Below are positions 10,748 to 20,720 of a DNA stretch of 64,000 nt, in pieces; the first letter of the stretch is position 1, and each line of letters starts with the position of its first letter. The position numbers and the translations under genes were made by a program. This stretch comes from Mycolicibacterium peregrinum (GTDB taxonomy: Bacteria > Actinomycetota > Actinomycetes > Mycobacteriales > Mycobacteriaceae), in contig NZ_LQPP01000015.1 of NCBI RefSeq assembly GCF_002102345.1, forward strand, positions 1 through 64,000, in the 5' to 3' direction. The notes under the pieces were generated by a model that saw only the letters and a list, made by a program, of their open reading frames with translations, made no database searches and was not told where the DNA came from.

Positions 10748-11334
10748 TTCTGCCTTCCGGTCAGGCCGACGACGATGTGGTCGGACACGAATCGTTTGAC
10801 CGCACGTGGACTGTCGAGGTTCACGCCGATCGGTGGGAGAAGTTCGAAGCTCAGCAGCAGGCGCACGATCCATTCGCCGGCCCGTGCCGGGGCGACGCCG
10901 GGACCGACCTCCCCGCGTTCCCGGGCCGCCTGCACGGCCGGCTTCCACAGCTCGATCGAGCGGCGCATCAGATCGTCACCGGTGTTGCGCAGCAGTAGCA
11001 CCAGGATGCTTTCGTTGATGCCGCGCGGCGCCACGGAATCCGATTGCTGCCGGTGCGCGCAGATGACGACCGCGGCTGCGGCCACCTGATCCGCGAGCGT
11101 GTCGTGGCGGTCCACCTCGGCGGCAATGGTCTCGATGAACGCGCCGGCCAGATGGTCGAGCCCGATTCTGATGGCGTTGTCGCGACTACCCAGCGCATTG
11201 TGGACGGTACCGCGGGAGACACCCGCACGTTCAGCGACTGCGGTGAGACTGAATTGCCTTGGGCCCAAGAGTCTGAGCGTCGCAGCGGTGGCGGCGAGCA
11301 GTGCGGGTGACACCGCTCGGTCCGTATCACGCAT
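10744..11334 (-). CDS. TetR family regulator of the monooxygenase operon
   Basis: A 196-residue TetR protein with the helix-turn-helix in FSLTAVAERAGVSRGTVHNALGSRDNAI (about residues 28-55) and a C-terminal segment of mycobacterial TetR type (RLLLSFELLPPIGVNLDSPRAVKRFVSDHIV). It is the first gene of the TetR/monooxygenase/SDR operon and overlaps the monooxygenase by 4 bases. An inverted repeat at 11336-11360 abuts its start codon, so autoregulation of the whole operon is likely. The upstream SRPBCC gene is on the same strand with only 32 bases between. Confidence 0.88.
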
Positions 11335-11335
11335 T

Positions 11336-11360
11336 TGTACAGATTAACGAAATCTGTTCA
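11336..11360. promoter_or_regulatory. Inverted-repeat operator at the TetR start
   Basis: Arms TGTACAGATT (11336-11345) and AATCTGTTCA (11351-11360) are inverted repeats with a 5-base spacer and one mismatched pair. The element ends 2 bases before the TetR ATG (11334) and fills most of the 32-base gap behind the SRPBCC gene. Size, symmetry and position fit a TetR autoregulatory operator. Confidence 0.7.
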
Positions 11361-11366
11361 ATGTGG

Positions 11367-11813
11367 TCAGCGATTGGCCAGATCTGTCGCGGCGGCGTCC
11401 AGCACGTCGTTGAACACCCTGGTCAGCATCGGACGGCCGACCCAACGGGTCAGAGTTCCACCGATGAGTGGGAACTTCACCCGGAACGTCGTGGTCCACA
11501 CGACGCGGGTGCCGTCACCCACCGCGGTGAAGCTCACCCGTCCGTGCCGGTGCTCCGAGGGCGGGAAGCTGCGTTCGACCGAGTAGTCGAAGGAGTGCGG
11601 CGCGTCGTAGCCGGTGATGCGTTCCCGGAACCAGCCGATCGCCCAGAGCAGGATGCGTACCGCTCCTTGTCCATAGGGGGCTTGCCGGCCGGGTTCGGCC
11701 AGCCGCTGTCGAAGTACCAACGGAGAACGCGTGAAATTTGCTGCGTTGCTCATGAACTCGAAAACCTCATCTTGCGGTGCTCCGATGAATCGTTCGACGG
11801 TGACAGTCTGCAT
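11367..11813 (-). CDS. SRPBCC (START-like) family protein
   Basis: A 148-residue polyketide-cyclase/SRPBCC-fold protein. The N-terminal TVERFIGAPQDEVFEFMSNAANFTRSP and the pattern RVSFTAVGDGTRVVWTTTFRV are typical of this hydrophobic-ligand-binding fold. Its ATG overlaps the sigma factor stop by one base (TGATG), so it is translationally coupled to the sigma gene. It may bind a lipid or act on a target of the sigma regulon, but no specific function can be assigned. Confidence 0.8.
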   Translation of the reverse strand: MQTVTVERFIGAPQDEVFEFMSNAANFTRSPLVLRQRLAEPGRQAPYGQGAVRILLWAIGWFRERITGYDAPHSFDYSVERSFPPSEHRHGRVSFTAVGDGTRVVWTTTFRVKFPLIGGTLTRWVGRPMLTRVFNDVLDAAATDLANR

Positions 11814-12694
11814 CAGTTCTCCTGCTGTCTGGTCAGGCTGCGGGTGGTGGCGGTGTCGCGGAGCTTGTCGGGATTGCGCATGGCGTAGAGCGCAGTGATG
11901 AGTCCGTCGGTCAGCTCGATGAGCAGGATCGAGTCCAGCGCTCCGTCCCGGAGGAACGACACGGCGGGCATCGAGTTGTAACTTCCGAACGAGATGTCGA
12001 ACTCGGCCATTGCGCCCTGGGCAAGCCCGGCCATGAATTGAGCGACGTGGCGTGGCCCGACGACCGGACGGCGGGCAGCCGATACCTTTCCGCCGCCGTC
12101 GGACAGCGCCACGATGTCGGGGGCCATCACCGCGACAAGGCCATCGATGTCACCGGTGTGCGCGGCCCGCAGGAACCGCGTGACAGTGGTTCGTGCCAGC
12201 TGCTTGTCCGGCGTGAAGCGTCGTCGCCGGGCCTGCACGTGTTCGCGTGCGCGGTGGGCGATTTGGCGCACCGCGGTATCGGACTTGCCCACCACGGGCG
12301 CGATCTCGGGATAGCTGTAGCCGAACACCTCGTGCAAGACGAACACCACGCGTTCGTCGGGGCTGAGTGTCTCCAGGACCAGCAGCATTGCCATGGATAC
12401 GGACTCGGCGAGGACGGCGTCCTCGCCCACGTCGGACTCGGTCTGGATCGGCTCTGGTAGCCAATTGCCGACGTAGTCCTCGCGTCGGCGCTTGCTGGCC
12501 CGCAGTGCATTGAGGGCCTGCCGTGTCACGACCTGCACGAGATATGCGTGCAAATGCGTCACGTCGCCAGCCGCGATCCAGCGAAGGTAGCTTTCCTGCA
12601 CCACATCCTCGGCGTCTGAGGCGCTACCCAGAATCTCGTAGGCCAGCGTGAAGAGCAGCGGGCGGTAGCCGGCGAATACTTCGGTGGCGTTCAG
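11813..12694 (-). CDS. ECF sigma factor with C-terminal SnoaL-like domain (SigJ type), probable CTG start
   Basis: About 293 residues. Region 2 is VFAGYRPLLFTLAYEILGSASDAEDVVQESYLRW, region 4 is LSPDERVVFVLHEVFGYSYPEIAPVVGKSDTAVRQIAHRAREHV, and the last about 110 residues form a SnoaL-like domain, as in SigJ-type factors that lack a separate anti-sigma. The frame contains complete region 2 only if translation starts upstream of the GTG at 12604. Between the in-frame stop (about 12723) and region 2 there is no ATG, GTG or TTG; a CTG at 12692-12694, preceded by AGGGGGAT, gives LNATEVFAGYRP. I therefore place the start there. A sequence error is the alternative. Confidence 0.78.
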   Translation of the reverse strand: MNATEVFAGYRPLLFTLAYEILGSASDAEDVVQESYLRWIAAGDVTHLHAYLVQVVTRQALNALRASKRRREDYVGNWLPEPIQTESDVGEDAVLAESVSMAMLLVLETLSPDERVVFVLHEVFGYSYPEIAPVVGKSDTAVRQIAHRAREHVQARRRRFTPDKQLARTTVTRFLRAAHTGDIDGLVAVMAPDIVALSDGGGKVSAARRPVVGPRHVAQFMAGLAQGAMAEFDISFGSYNSMPAVSFLRDGALDSILLIELTDGLITALYAMRNPDKLRDTATTRSLTRQQEN

Positions 12695-12777
12695 ATGATC
12701 CCCCTGTGCCGTTGGTCGTCACACTCTCAGACACCGCAGGGGCGCCGAACCGTGACAGCCTTCGACTGTGAACCACA

Positions 12778-13302
12778 TCACATCCCGGCGACGTCGTACG
12801 CGTGGTGGACGATGTCGTGCAGGTGGTAGATCGCGATCGTCGCGATGGTGAACTCGGTGCCATTGCTGCGCAACCCGCGGCGCGGCCACGCGTCGGCCGG
12901 TACCCGGTCATAGGTGTCGGCGACAACCCCGGCCGCCTCGTACAACTCGGTCGCGACAGTCTCTGGATCCTGCGCCCCGTAGTCGTCGGCGATGGCGGTG
13001 GCGTCCTGATCCCAGTTCGGGAACCGAGGATCGTGCTCGGTCAACATCAACTGCACCCGGTGCTCGAAGATCCGGTGCACGTCGCGGATGTGGCAGCCGT
13101 ACTCCAGGATTGACCAGCGGTCCGGACGGGCCCGCACGGCGACCCCGGTGCCGTGCAGTCGGGGTACCCACAGTGCGGCATCGTCGCGGATCATGCCGGC
13201 GACCTCGCTGTGTCGGACCGATGAAGGGTCGAACCCGCACTCTGTGCAGGCGCGAGACAGCACCCAGGTCCAGTCCTTGGTGTCGGGTTCGAGGGCTTCC
13301 AT
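12778..13302 (-). CDS. DinB-like / DUF664-type protein
   Basis: A 174-residue four-helix-bundle protein of DinB type. The start DWTWVLSRACTECGFDP and the His-bearing helices YGCHIRDVHRIFEHR and YHLHDIVHHAYDV match the metal-binding pattern of this fold, some members of which are mycothiol-dependent enzymes. It lies between the DUF885 gene (22 bases upstream) and the sigma factor, all on the minus strand. Catalytic activity is unknown. Confidence 0.78.
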   Translation of the reverse strand: MEALEPDTKDWTWVLSRACTECGFDPSSVRHSEVAGMIRDDAALWVPRLHGTGVAVRARPDRWSILEYGCHIRDVHRIFEHRVQLMLTEHDPRFPNWDQDATAIADDYGAQDPETVATELYEAAGVVADTYDRVPADAWPRRGLRSNGTEFTIATIAIYHLHDIVHHAYDVAGM

Positions 13303-13323
13303 ACCACCCAGTGTTGCCGCCGG

Positions 13324-14997
13324 TCAGCCGGCTGACAACGCCGATCGGAGGACATCGAGCGGCAATCCGCCCAGATCGAGAGCGTTGCTGTGGAATTCCC
13401 GCAGCGATGATCCCCGGCGCAGGGCCTCGTCGCGGAGTTCGTGCCAGATTCGTTGCCCGATGGCGTACGACGGAGCCTGGCCCGGCCAGCCGAGGTAGCG
13501 GTCGAGCTCGAAGCGCAGGTTCTCCTCGGCCATGGCCGAATGCGAGGTCAGGAAGTTCCAGGCCCGCTCGGCATCCCACACTTCACCGTCGGGAGCAGTG
13601 AGGCCGCAGTGAACGCCGATGTCGAGCACCACTCGGGCCGCTCGGAACCGTTGGGCATCAAGCATTCCCATGCGGTCGCCGGCATCGTCGAGCCAGCCCA
13701 GCTCGGCCATCAGCCGCTCGGCGTACAACGCCCAGCCCTCACCGTGGCCCGACACCCAGCAACCCAGCCGGCGCCACCTGTTGAGCCGGTCGGCGAGCGC
13801 CACCGCGCGGCCGATCTGCAGATGATGGCCGGGAACACCTTCATGGAACACCGTGGTGGTTTCCTGCCAGGTGTGGAACCGCTCGACGCCGGGTGGAACC
13901 GACCACCACATGCGTCCGGGTCGAGACCAGTCCTCGGACGGCCCCGTGTAATAGATGCCGCCGGTCTGCGTCGGCGCGATCCGGCACTCCAGCGTGCGAA
14001 GCGGCCCGTCGATGTCGAAGTGGGTGCCGGCCAGAGACTCCACCGCGCGGTCGGACAGGTCCTGCATCCAGGCCTGCAACGCATCGGTACCGGTGATGAC
14101 GTAGCGCGGTTCGTCGTCCAGCCGGCGCAGCGTCTCGGCCACGGTGGCCCCGGGGTAGAGCTGCTGAGCGATCGATTCCTGTTCGGCGACAACGGCGTCG
14201 AGCAGGCCCAAGCCCCATTCGTAGGCCTCGTCGAGGTCGACGGCGGTACCCAGGAACTGCCGTGACATCAGCCGGTAGGTATCGCGCCCGCATGCATCGG
14301 ACTGGCGCGCACGCGGGGCGATCTCCTCCCGCAGCACGTCGCCCAACCGTCGGTAGGCGTCGGCCGCGGCTTCGGTGCGCTGCCGTAGCTGTGCCTGTAG
14401 TCGCCGGTTCTCGGGTACCGCGCCGGTGACCATCTCGGCGAACAACTGGGCGATCTGCCGGGCCTGGGTCACCCCTCGGGTCACCTGGCGAAGGGCCGGG
14501 CCGTGACTGCTGCGGGCCGCGGCACGCAGGGCGTCCGCGTAGCCGGCGGCACGTTCGGGAACCTTCGCCAATCTCGCGGCGATCAGTGCCCAGTCGTCCT
14601 CGGTGTCGGTGGCCATCAGGTCGAATACGTCGCGCATGGTTTGCAGCGGCGAGGCGATGACGTTGAGCTCGCCGAGGTCCAGGCCGGCGTCGTGAACGTC
14701 GATCGCCGCGCCGAGGCGCTCGCGCAGCGCGGCCACGGTGACCACGTCGACATCATCGGCGGGCTTCAGCCCGTCGAGTTCCCGCAGGGTGGCGCGGGCG
14801 GCTTCGGCGCGGGCGGCCACGCCTTGTGGGGAGTAGTCGGTCACCTGATCGTCGTGGCCGGTGATGCCGAGTTCCGTTGCGGCGCAAGGGTCAAGACGCG
14901 CATAGGTCTCGAGGTAGCGCTCGGCTACCGCGTCGACGGCTGTGGCGGCCCTAGCCAAGGTTGTTCGCGGCGAAGGTGTCGCACTTGTTCGGATCAC
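13324..14997 (-). CDS. DUF885 family putative metallopeptidase
   Basis: A 557-residue DUF885 protein. The motif FHEGVPGHHLQIGRAVALADR is the family's HExxPGHH zinc-site-like signature; DRYLGWPGQAPSYAIGQR further downstream is also conserved in DUF885. It is presumed to be a cytosolic zinc peptidase or hydrolase. The start is uncertain: the GTG at 14997 overlaps the upstream zinc peptidase by 47 bases, while a TTG at 14958 would overlap by only 8 and remove a low-complexity N-terminus. No Shine-Dalgarno resolves this. Confidence 0.82.
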   Translation of the reverse strand: MIRTSATPSPRTTLARAATAVDAVAERYLETYARLDPCAATELGITGHDDQVTDYSPQGVAARAEAARATLRELDGLKPADDVDVVTVAALRERLGAAIDVHDAGLDLGELNVIASPLQTMRDVFDLMATDTEDDWALIAARLAKVPERAAGYADALRAAARSSHGPALRQVTRGVTQARQIAQLFAEMVTGAVPENRRLQAQLRQRTEAAADAYRRLGDVLREEIAPRARQSDACGRDTYRLMSRQFLGTAVDLDEAYEWGLGLLDAVVAEQESIAQQLYPGATVAETLRRLDDEPRYVITGTDALQAWMQDLSDRAVESLAGTHFDIDGPLRTLECRIAPTQTGGIYYTGPSEDWSRPGRMWWSVPPGVERFHTWQETTTVFHEGVPGHHLQIGRAVALADRLNRWRRLGCWVSGHGEGWALYAERLMAELGWLDDAGDRMGMLDAQRFRAARVVLDIGVHCGLTAPDGEVWDAERAWNFLTSHSAMAEENLRFELDRYLGWPGQAPSYAIGQRIWHELRDEALRRGSSLREFHSNALDLGGLPLDVLRSALSAG

Positions 14998-15862
14998 CGG
15001 TCTGGTAGCCGATGGTGAACCACTTCTGCCGCTGCTCGGAAGAGCCGTGGGTCCACGCTTCGGGGTTGACCCGGCCGGTGGCCTGCTTCTGGATGCGGTC
15101 GTCGCCCACCGAGGAGGCCGCCGACAGGGCGTCGGTGATGTCCTTGTCGCTCAGTGGTTGCAGGAACGGCACGTCGGTGCCCTCCTGGCGGGTGATCGAC
15201 GCGTAATGCGCCCAGACGCCGGCGTAGCAGTCGGCCTGCAGTTCGGTGCGCACACCCGCACCGGTGGCGCCCTCGGGGTCCCGCTGGGCCCGGCCGAGAA
15301 CGCCGAGCAGGTCCTGCACGTGGTGGCCGAACTCGTGGGCGACGACGTACTCCTGGGCGAGGGGCCCTCCGCTGGAACCGAACTGATCGACGAGCACCTG
15401 GAAGAAGTCGGTGTCGAAGTACGCCGTCTTGTCGACAGGGCAGTAGAACGGGCCGACGTCACTGGTGGCCGGACCACACCCGGTCTGGACCTGCCCCTTG
15501 AACAGTCGGACGTGCGGACGGGTGTATCCCTTGAGCAGCTGAGACCACACGCCGTCGACGGAGTTGCCGGTGGCGACCACACGGCATTCGACCTTGCTGT
15601 TGGCGTCGGCGCCGGTCTTGCACTGGCTGAGGTCGAAACCCTCACCCCCGGCGCCGCTGGTGTCTATCGGCTGCTGCTGTTGCGGCATCACGGTGCCGGG
15701 GTCGACACCCAGGAACATCGCGAGCACAACGATCAACAGACCGCCGAGACCTCCACCGATCGCGATGCCACGGCCGGGGCCGCGGCCACCGCCGGAACTT
15801 GAGGTGGTGCTCGTGTCGATCTGCATACCCTCGTTGAAGGTCATCCCGTCACTCCATCGCAT
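14951..15862 (-). CDS. YpfJ-type neutral zinc metallopeptidase (Rv2575-like)
   Basis: A 303-residue membrane-anchored zinc peptidase. There is a Gly/Ser-rich N-terminal region, one transmembrane segment (IAIGGGLGGLLIVVLAMFLGV, about residues 33-53), then an extracytoplasmic catalytic domain with HEFGHH (HExxH) and a downstream ELQADCYAGVWA that provides the third ligand region. The start at 15862 (MRWSDG) is favoured because YpfJ proteins begin MRW; the ATG at 15844 is an alternative. Corresponds in position and type to Rv2575. Substrate unknown. Confidence 0.85.
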   Translation of the reverse strand: MRWSDGMTFNEGMQIDTSTTSSSGGGRGPGRGIAIGGGLGGLLIVVLAMFLGVDPGTVMPQQQQPIDTSGAGGEGFDLSQCKTGADANSKVECRVVATGNSVDGVWSQLLKGYTRPHVRLFKGQVQTGCGPATSDVGPFYCPVDKTAYFDTDFFQVLVDQFGSSGGPLAQEYVVAHEFGHHVQDLLGVLGRAQRDPEGATGAGVRTELQADCYAGVWAHYASITRQEGTDVPFLQPLSDKDITDALSAASSVGDDRIQKQATGRVNPEAWTHGSSEQRQKWFTIGYQTGDPNKCDTFAANNLG

Positions 15863-15918
15863 TCGCCGGTAGGTGCGTGCTCAACAGCCCGTTAAGCTTT
15901 TCACACTACGATTCAGAC

Positions 15919-17394
15919 GTGTCCGTCGTTGCGGAACATTCGACCATTGCCCACACCTCGCTGGGGCGGCTACGCGGTACCCGTGAAGGCGGGGTCAGCG
16001 TGTGGCGAGGTGTCGAGTACGCCCAGCAGCCCATCGGCGCACTGCGTTTCCTGGCACCGCGTCCGGTGATGCCCTGGACCGGAGTGCGTGACGCCGTCGA
16101 GCACGGCCCGTTGCCGCCGCAAGGCCGTTCGTTCGTCGGGGGAGGCCGAGACGACCCCAAGGTGCGTGACGAGGCTTGCCTGACCGTCACCGTCTGGTCC
16201 CCGGACACGGGTGGCTCGTTGCCGGTGATGGTGTGGATACCCGGCGGGGCCTTTGTCTACGGTGCGGGCCAGCTGCAGCTGTACAACGGTTCGCGGCTGG
16301 CCGAGAACGGCAACGTGGTGGTCGTCAACGTCACGTATCGGCTCGGCGTGTTCGGGGGATTCGAACTCGGCGATCTGGGTGAGGGATTCGACGACAACCT
16401 GTGTCTGCGGGACCAGATCGCCGCGCTGCAATGGGTGCGCGACAATATCGCCGCATTCGGCGGCGATCCCCGGCAGGTGACGGTGTTCGGTGAATCGGCC
16501 GGTGCCACATCGGTGTTGGCGCTGCTGGCCAGTCCGGCGGCCGACGGGTTGTTCGACCGGGCGATTGCGCAGAGTCCGGCGTTGCCGTTGATCGCCGACC
16601 GGGAAGACCGGGCCCGTCAGTCGCGCCGTTTCATGCAACTGCTCGGCGTAGGGGCCGAGCAGCTCAAAGTGCTGCCCCAGCGGCAACTGCGCCGGGCCGC
16701 GGGGCAGCTGCAGCTCGAGAGTGCCCAGCAGACACCGACGTTGGCCTACGGGCTCACCCACGGTGTCGATCTGCTGCCGTTGCACCCGACCGAGGCGGCG
16801 CGTGCGGGCGCGGTGTCCGCGGTGCCGTTGATCATCGGCACCAACAGCCACGAGGCGTCGATGTTCGCCTGGGGTAAGCCGCCGATGCTGCCGACCACCC
16901 TGGCAGGGGTCGAGGACTATCTGCGGCGCCACGGTCGAGATGACCGCGATCGGGTGCTGGCCGCCTATCCCGATTTTCCGCGCCGCCGCGCGCTGATCGC
17001 CTTTGGCTCCGACGTCATGTTCGGTGCACCGACCTGGGCGTTCGCCGATGCCTACAGTGCACACGCGCCGACTCACGTATACCGGTTCGACCACACCACC
17101 TGGACGCTCAAGGTGCTGGGACTCGGCGCCACCCACGGCAGCGAGATCGTGCACATCCAGCACAGCTACGGGTCATATCTGGGACGCAAGCTGCATCCGT
17201 TGGGTCGCCGGGTACAGCCGTCGGTCGGTCGGCGAATGCAACGTACCTGGCTGGACTTCGCCCGGGCCGAGATCGCCGACTGGCCGGAATACGACACCGA
17301 CCGCCGGTTGACCCGGGTGATCCGGTCCACGCGTGACGAGACCGTGGCCGATCCCGACGTGGTGCGACGCCAGGCGTGGGAAGGGCTCGGGTAG
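15919..17394 (+). CDS. Type B carboxylesterase/lipase family protein
   Basis: About 491 residues of the carboxylesterase type B family. The catalytic serine lies in FGESAGA (Ser193 from the GTG at 15919), the oxyanion hole is WIPGGAFVYG (106-115), and THGSEIVHI late in the sequence contains the probable catalytic His. GTG at 15919 is preferred over GTG/ATG options to 15877 because family homology starts at TSLGRLRG; no clear ribosome site is visible. It is divergent from the zinc peptidase and convergent with the SRPBCC gene, 4 bases apart. Substrate unknown. Confidence 0.86.
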   Translation: MSVVAEHSTIAHTSLGRLRGTREGGVSVWRGVEYAQQPIGALRFLAPRPVMPWTGVRDAVEHGPLPPQGRSFVGGGRDDPKVRDEACLTVTVWSPDTGGSLPVMVWIPGGAFVYGAGQLQLYNGSRLAENGNVVVVNVTYRLGVFGGFELGDLGEGFDDNLCLRDQIAALQWVRDNIAAFGGDPRQVTVFGESAGATSVLALLASPAADGLFDRAIAQSPALPLIADREDRARQSRRFMQLLGVGAEQLKVLPQRQLRRAAGQLQLESAQQTPTLAYGLTHGVDLLPLHPTEAARAGAVSAVPLIIGTNSHEASMFAWGKPPMLPTTLAGVEDYLRRHGRDDRDRVLAAYPDFPRRRALIAFGSDVMFGAPTWAFADAYSAHAPTHVYRFDHTTWTLKVLGLGATHGSEIVHIQHSYGSYLGRKLHPLGRRVQPSVGRRMQRTWLDFARAEIADWPEYDTDRRLTRVIRSTRDETVADPDVVRRQAWEGLG

Positions 17395-17398
17395 CGGC

Positions 17399-17902
17399 CT
17401 ACTTGCCGTAGCGCTCGTCGGTATACCGGCGGAGGTTGTGCAGGAACCGCTGGAACAACCAGGCCATCACGGGCTGTCCCAGCGTCATCCCGAGCCGGCC
17501 GGCCAGACCGCTGGGCTTCATGGCCATCACCCAGGTCAGGTGGCAGCCGTCCCCGGTCTCCACGACGCGGTAGTCCTCGGCGAAGGCCGATATCGCGTTC
17601 GAGGTGCTGGTGTTGAACCGGAAAGCCATGTGGGAGAAGGGTTCCCAGGCCAGGAACTCCTCATCCCCGGTGATGTGCCCGCGCATCGTGACGGTGCGGG
17701 TGGTGCCGACGCCGCGGGGTTCTGGGCTGGTCCATTCCACATTGGTGATCACCGTGGCCCAATGCGGCCACGAGCTCGCGTCGCTGAGCACCTCGAACAG
17801 TTGCTCTGGCGTGATGGCGAGGTCGACGGTGCTGACGAAGCGGAACGGCGCACGGTCGATGAAATCCAACTCGACGCGTTCGCACTGGTAGGTCCGGGCC
17901 AT
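17399..17902 (-). CDS. SRPBCC family protein
   Basis: A 167-residue SRPBCC/polyketide-cyclase-like protein. The pattern VDLAITPEQLFEVLSDASSWPHWATVITNVEWTSPEPRGVGTTRTV and the C-terminal amphipathic helix are typical of the fold. It probably binds a hydrophobic ligand; no catalytic assignment is possible. It lies downstream of, and on the same strand as, the ketopantoate reductase-like gene, with 36 bases between. Confidence 0.8.
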   Translation of the reverse strand: MARTYQCERVELDFIDRAPFRFVSTVDLAITPEQLFEVLSDASSWPHWATVITNVEWTSPEPRGVGTTRTVTMRGHITGDEEFLAWEPFSHMAFRFNTSTSNAISAFAEDYRVVETGDGCHLTWVMAMKPSGLAGRLGMTLGQPVMAWLFQRFLHNLRRYTDERYGK

Positions 17903-17938
17903 GGGTAGACACCCTAGGGGAAAGTGTCTAGTGGCGGG

Positions 17939-18835
17939 TCAGCCCGGCCCGTCGCCGGCCGCCGCCAGCAGCGGGACCACCACGTCACTGATCGGTGTGG
18001 GCAGCCCGTGTGCGGCCGCCTTGCGGACGATGACGCCGTTGCGGACATCCCACTCCAGCGGTCGGCCCGCCTGGTGGTCGGTCAGCATCGAGGTGGTCAG
18101 ATCCTCGGGCGCCGCGGCCAACATGGAGACGATCTCGTCGACCACCTCGTCACCCAGTCCGGCGCCGTCCGCACGGGCGACCGCCAGGCACTCGGCCAGA
18201 TAGCGCCGCGCCAGCGCGGCCACATCGTCACGGCGGAACATGCCCGCCCGCCGGTCGGCCAGCACCATGAACCCGACCACGGCATTGACCAGCAGCTTGC
18301 GCCAGGCGGCGCTACGAAAATCAGGGTCCAGTTCGGCGGTGATCGCGGTGCCGTCCAGTGCGTCGGCCACGACCGTCGCCGCCGGGGTGTCGGGCAGCAC
18401 CAGCCGGGCTTCGCTGCGCAGGCGCACCCAGCCGCCGGGCTGCGTCTCCGAGGAGATCCACACCGCCGCCGGCACGACATGGGCCTCGTCGGTGTGCGGG
18501 CCGACGGTGCTGACCCGCTCAACCTGCTCGACGCCGTTCTGCAGCGCGCACACCACGGTCTTCTCGTCGCACAGCCGGTCCAGCCACGCGGCGGCCTGGG
18601 CGTTCTGGGTGTCCTTGACGGCAAGAAAGACCACGTCGAGCGGGCCTTCCACACTGTCGGGATCGGTGTGCACCGGCCCCGGCACCCGGATGGGTGCACC
18701 CTCGTCGGGCCGGACCTCGATGCCGTCGCGCGGGGTCCGGCCGCACAGCAGGACCGGCCGGCCGCCGGCATGCAGCAGGGCGGCGATAGTGGACCCGATG
18801 GCCCCCGGTCCGATGACTGCGATGGGGGACGTCAT
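17939..18835 (-). CDS. Ketopantoate reductase-like (ApbA/PanE) oxidoreductase, Rv2573-like
   Basis: A 298-residue NAD(P)-dependent oxidoreductase of the 2-dehydropantoate 2-reductase family. The N-terminal Rossmann site is [30 protein letters not shown] forms the next strand, and [12 protein letters not shown] contains the family's Lys-Asn pair. In M. tuberculosis Rv2573 occupies the same place beside aspS. True PanE activity is not certain because actinobacteria carry several paralogues. It is divergent from aspS. Confidence 0.82.
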   Translation of the reverse strand: MTSPIAVIGPGAIGSTIAALLHAGGRPVLLCGRTPRDGIEVRPDEGAPIRVPGPVHTDPDSVEGPLDVVFLAVKDTQNAQAAAWLDRLCDEKTVVCALQNGVEQVERVSTVGPHTDEAHVVPAAVWISSETQPGGWVRLRSEARLVLPDTPAATVVADALDGTAITAELDPDFRSAAWRKLLVNAVVGFMVLADRRAGMFRRDDVAALARRYLAECLAVARADGAGLGDEVVDEIVSMLAAAPEDLTTSMLTDHQAGRPLEWDVRNGVIVRKAAAHGLPTPISDVVVPLLAAAGDGPG

Positions 18836-18920
18836 GTCGCCAAGTTACCGCCGCAGGCCACTCTCTAGACTGGTCAGTCGTCACCACCAGTCTTTGTCGA
18901 CTCAACACTCAGGAGTTTTC

Positions 18921-20720
18921 GTGCTGCGCAGTCATGCCGCCGGTTCGTTGCGGGCCACCGATGCCGGTCAGACGGTGACACTGGCGGGGTGGGTGGCGCG
19001 TCGCCGTGACCACGGCGGCGTCATCTTCATCGATCTGCGTGACGCATCGGGCGTGTCGCAGGTGGTCTTCCGCGAGGGCGACGTGCTCGCCGCCGCCCAC
19101 CGGTTGCGCGCCGAGTTCTGCATCGCCGTCACCGGCGTCGTCGAGGTACGTCCCGAGGGCAACGAGAACCCGGAGATCGCCACCGGACAGATCGAGGTCA
19201 ACGCGACGTCGCTGACGGTGCTGGGGGAGAGCGCCCCGCTGCCATTCCAGCTCGACGAGACCGCCGGTGAGGAAGCCCGGCTCAAGTACCGCTACCTGGA
19301 TCTGCGCCGCGAGGGCCCGGGTAACGCAATCCGCTTGCGGTCCAAGGTGAACGCCGCCGCTCGCAACCTGTTGGCCGAGCATGACTTCGTCGAGATCGAG
19401 ACCCCGACCCTGACCCGCTCCACTCCGGAGGGCGCGCGCGACTTCCTGGTGCCCGCGCGGTTGCAGCCCGGCTCGTTCTACGCGCTGCCGCAGAGCCCGC
19501 AGCTGTTCAAGCAGCTGCTCATGGTGGCGGGTATGGAGCGCTACTACCAGATCGCGCGGTGCTACCGCGACGAGGATTTCCGGGCCGACCGCCAGCCGGA
19601 GTTCACCCAGCTGGACATGGAGCTCAGCTTCGTCGACGCCGACGACGTGATCGCGATCGCCGAGCAGGTCCTGCGGGCGGTCTGGTCGACCATTGGCTAC
19701 GAACTGCCGCTGCCATTGCCGCGCATCAGCTACGACGACGCGATGCGCCGGTTCGGCTCCGACAAGCCGGACTTGCGGTTCGGCGTCGAACTGATCGAGT
19801 GCACCGAGTACTTCAAGGACACCCCGTTCCGGGTGTTCCAGGCTCCGTATGTGGGCGCGGTCGTGATGGAGGGCGGAGCGTCACAGCCGCGTCGCACCCT
19901 CGACGGCTGGCAGGAGTTCGCCAAGCAGCGCGGCCACAAGGGCCTGGCCTATGTACTCGTGGGCGAGGACGGCACGCTGGGCGGTCCCGTGGCCAAGAAC
20001 CTCACCGACGCCGAGCGCGACGGTCTGGCCGCCCACGTCGGTGCCAAGCCCGGTGACTGCGTGTTCTTCGCGGCGGGCCCGGCCCGCACGGCGCGCGCGC
20101 TGCTGGGCGCCACCCGCATCGAGATCGCCAAGCGCCTGGACCTGATCGACCCGGCAGCATGGGCGTTCACCTGGGTGGTGGACTTCCCGATGTTCGAGCC
20201 TGCCGACGTGGCGACCGCCTCGGGCGACGTGGCCGTTGGCTCGGGTGCCTGGACGGCCGTGCACCACGCCTTCACCGCGCCGAAGCCCGAATCGGAGGAC
20301 ACCTTCGACACCGATCCCGGCAACGCGCTGTCCGATGCCTACGACATCGTCTGCAACGGCAACGAGATCGGCGGCGGCTCGATCCGTATCCACCGGCGCG
20401 ACATCCAGGAGCGGGTGTTCGCGATGATGGGCATCGACCATGCAGAGGCTCAGGACAAGTTCGGGTTCCTGTTGGACGCCTTCGCCTTTGGCGCACCGCC
20501 GCACGGTGGCCTGGCCTTCGGCTGGGACCGCATCACCGCGTTGCTGGCCGGGGTCGACTCGATTCGCGAGGTGATCGCGTTCCCCAAGTCCGGCGGCGGC
20601 GTCGACCCGCTGACCGACGCCCCGGCGCCGATCACCGCGCAGCAGCGCAAGGAATCGGGGATCGACGCGAAGCCTGAGTCGAAGGCCAAGGCCGAGGACA
20701 AGCCGCAGGTGAAGGCATGA
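18921..20720 (+). CDS. aspS: Aspartyl-tRNA synthetase (bacterial type)
   Basis: A 599-residue class II synthetase that charges tRNA-Asp. It has the N-terminal anticodon-binding OB fold, class II motif 2 ([26 protein letters not shown]), the bacterial GAD insertion, and motif 3 ([13 protein letters not shown]). Charged Lys/Glu-rich residues end the protein. The GTG at 18921 has AGGAG 6 bases upstream and fits the family N-terminus ([10 protein letters not shown]). Mycobacterial AspRS is often non-discriminating, also serving tRNA-Asn with GatCAB; this is from family knowledge. The stop overlaps the next ATG (ATGA). Confidence 0.97.
   Translation: MLRSHAAGSLRATDAGQTVTLAGWVARRRDHGGVIFIDLRDASGVSQVVFREGDVLAAAHRLRAEFCIAVTGVVEVRPEGNENPEIATGQIEVNATSLTVLGESAPLPFQLDETAGEEARLKYRYLDLRREGPGNAIRLRSKVNAAARNLLAEHDFVEIETPTLTRSTPEGARDFLVPARLQPGSFYALPQSPQLFKQLLMVAGMERYYQIARCYRDEDFRADRQPEFTQLDMELSFVDADDVIAIAEQVLRAVWSTIGYELPLPLPRISYDDAMRRFGSDKPDLRFGVELIECTEYFKDTPFRVFQAPYVGAVVMEGGASQPRRTLDGWQEFAKQRGHKGLAYVLVGEDGTLGGPVAKNLTDAERDGLAAHVGAKPGDCVFFAAGPARTARALLGATRIEIAKRLDLIDPAAWAFTWVVDFPMFEPADVATASGDVAVGSGAWTAVHHAFTAPKPESEDTFDTDPGNALSDAYDIVCNGNEIGGGSIRIHRRDIQERVFAMMGIDHAEAQDKFGFLLDAFAFGAPPHGGLAFGWDRITALLAGVDSIREVIAFPKSGGGVDPLTDAPAPITAQQRKESGIDAKPESKAKAEDKPQVKA

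Noticed and set aside
18240..18920. N-terminal extension of aspS by about 227 residues
   Set aside because: It is antisense to the ketopantoate reductase-like gene, while GTG at 18921 has AGGAG and starts the normal AspRS N-terminus.
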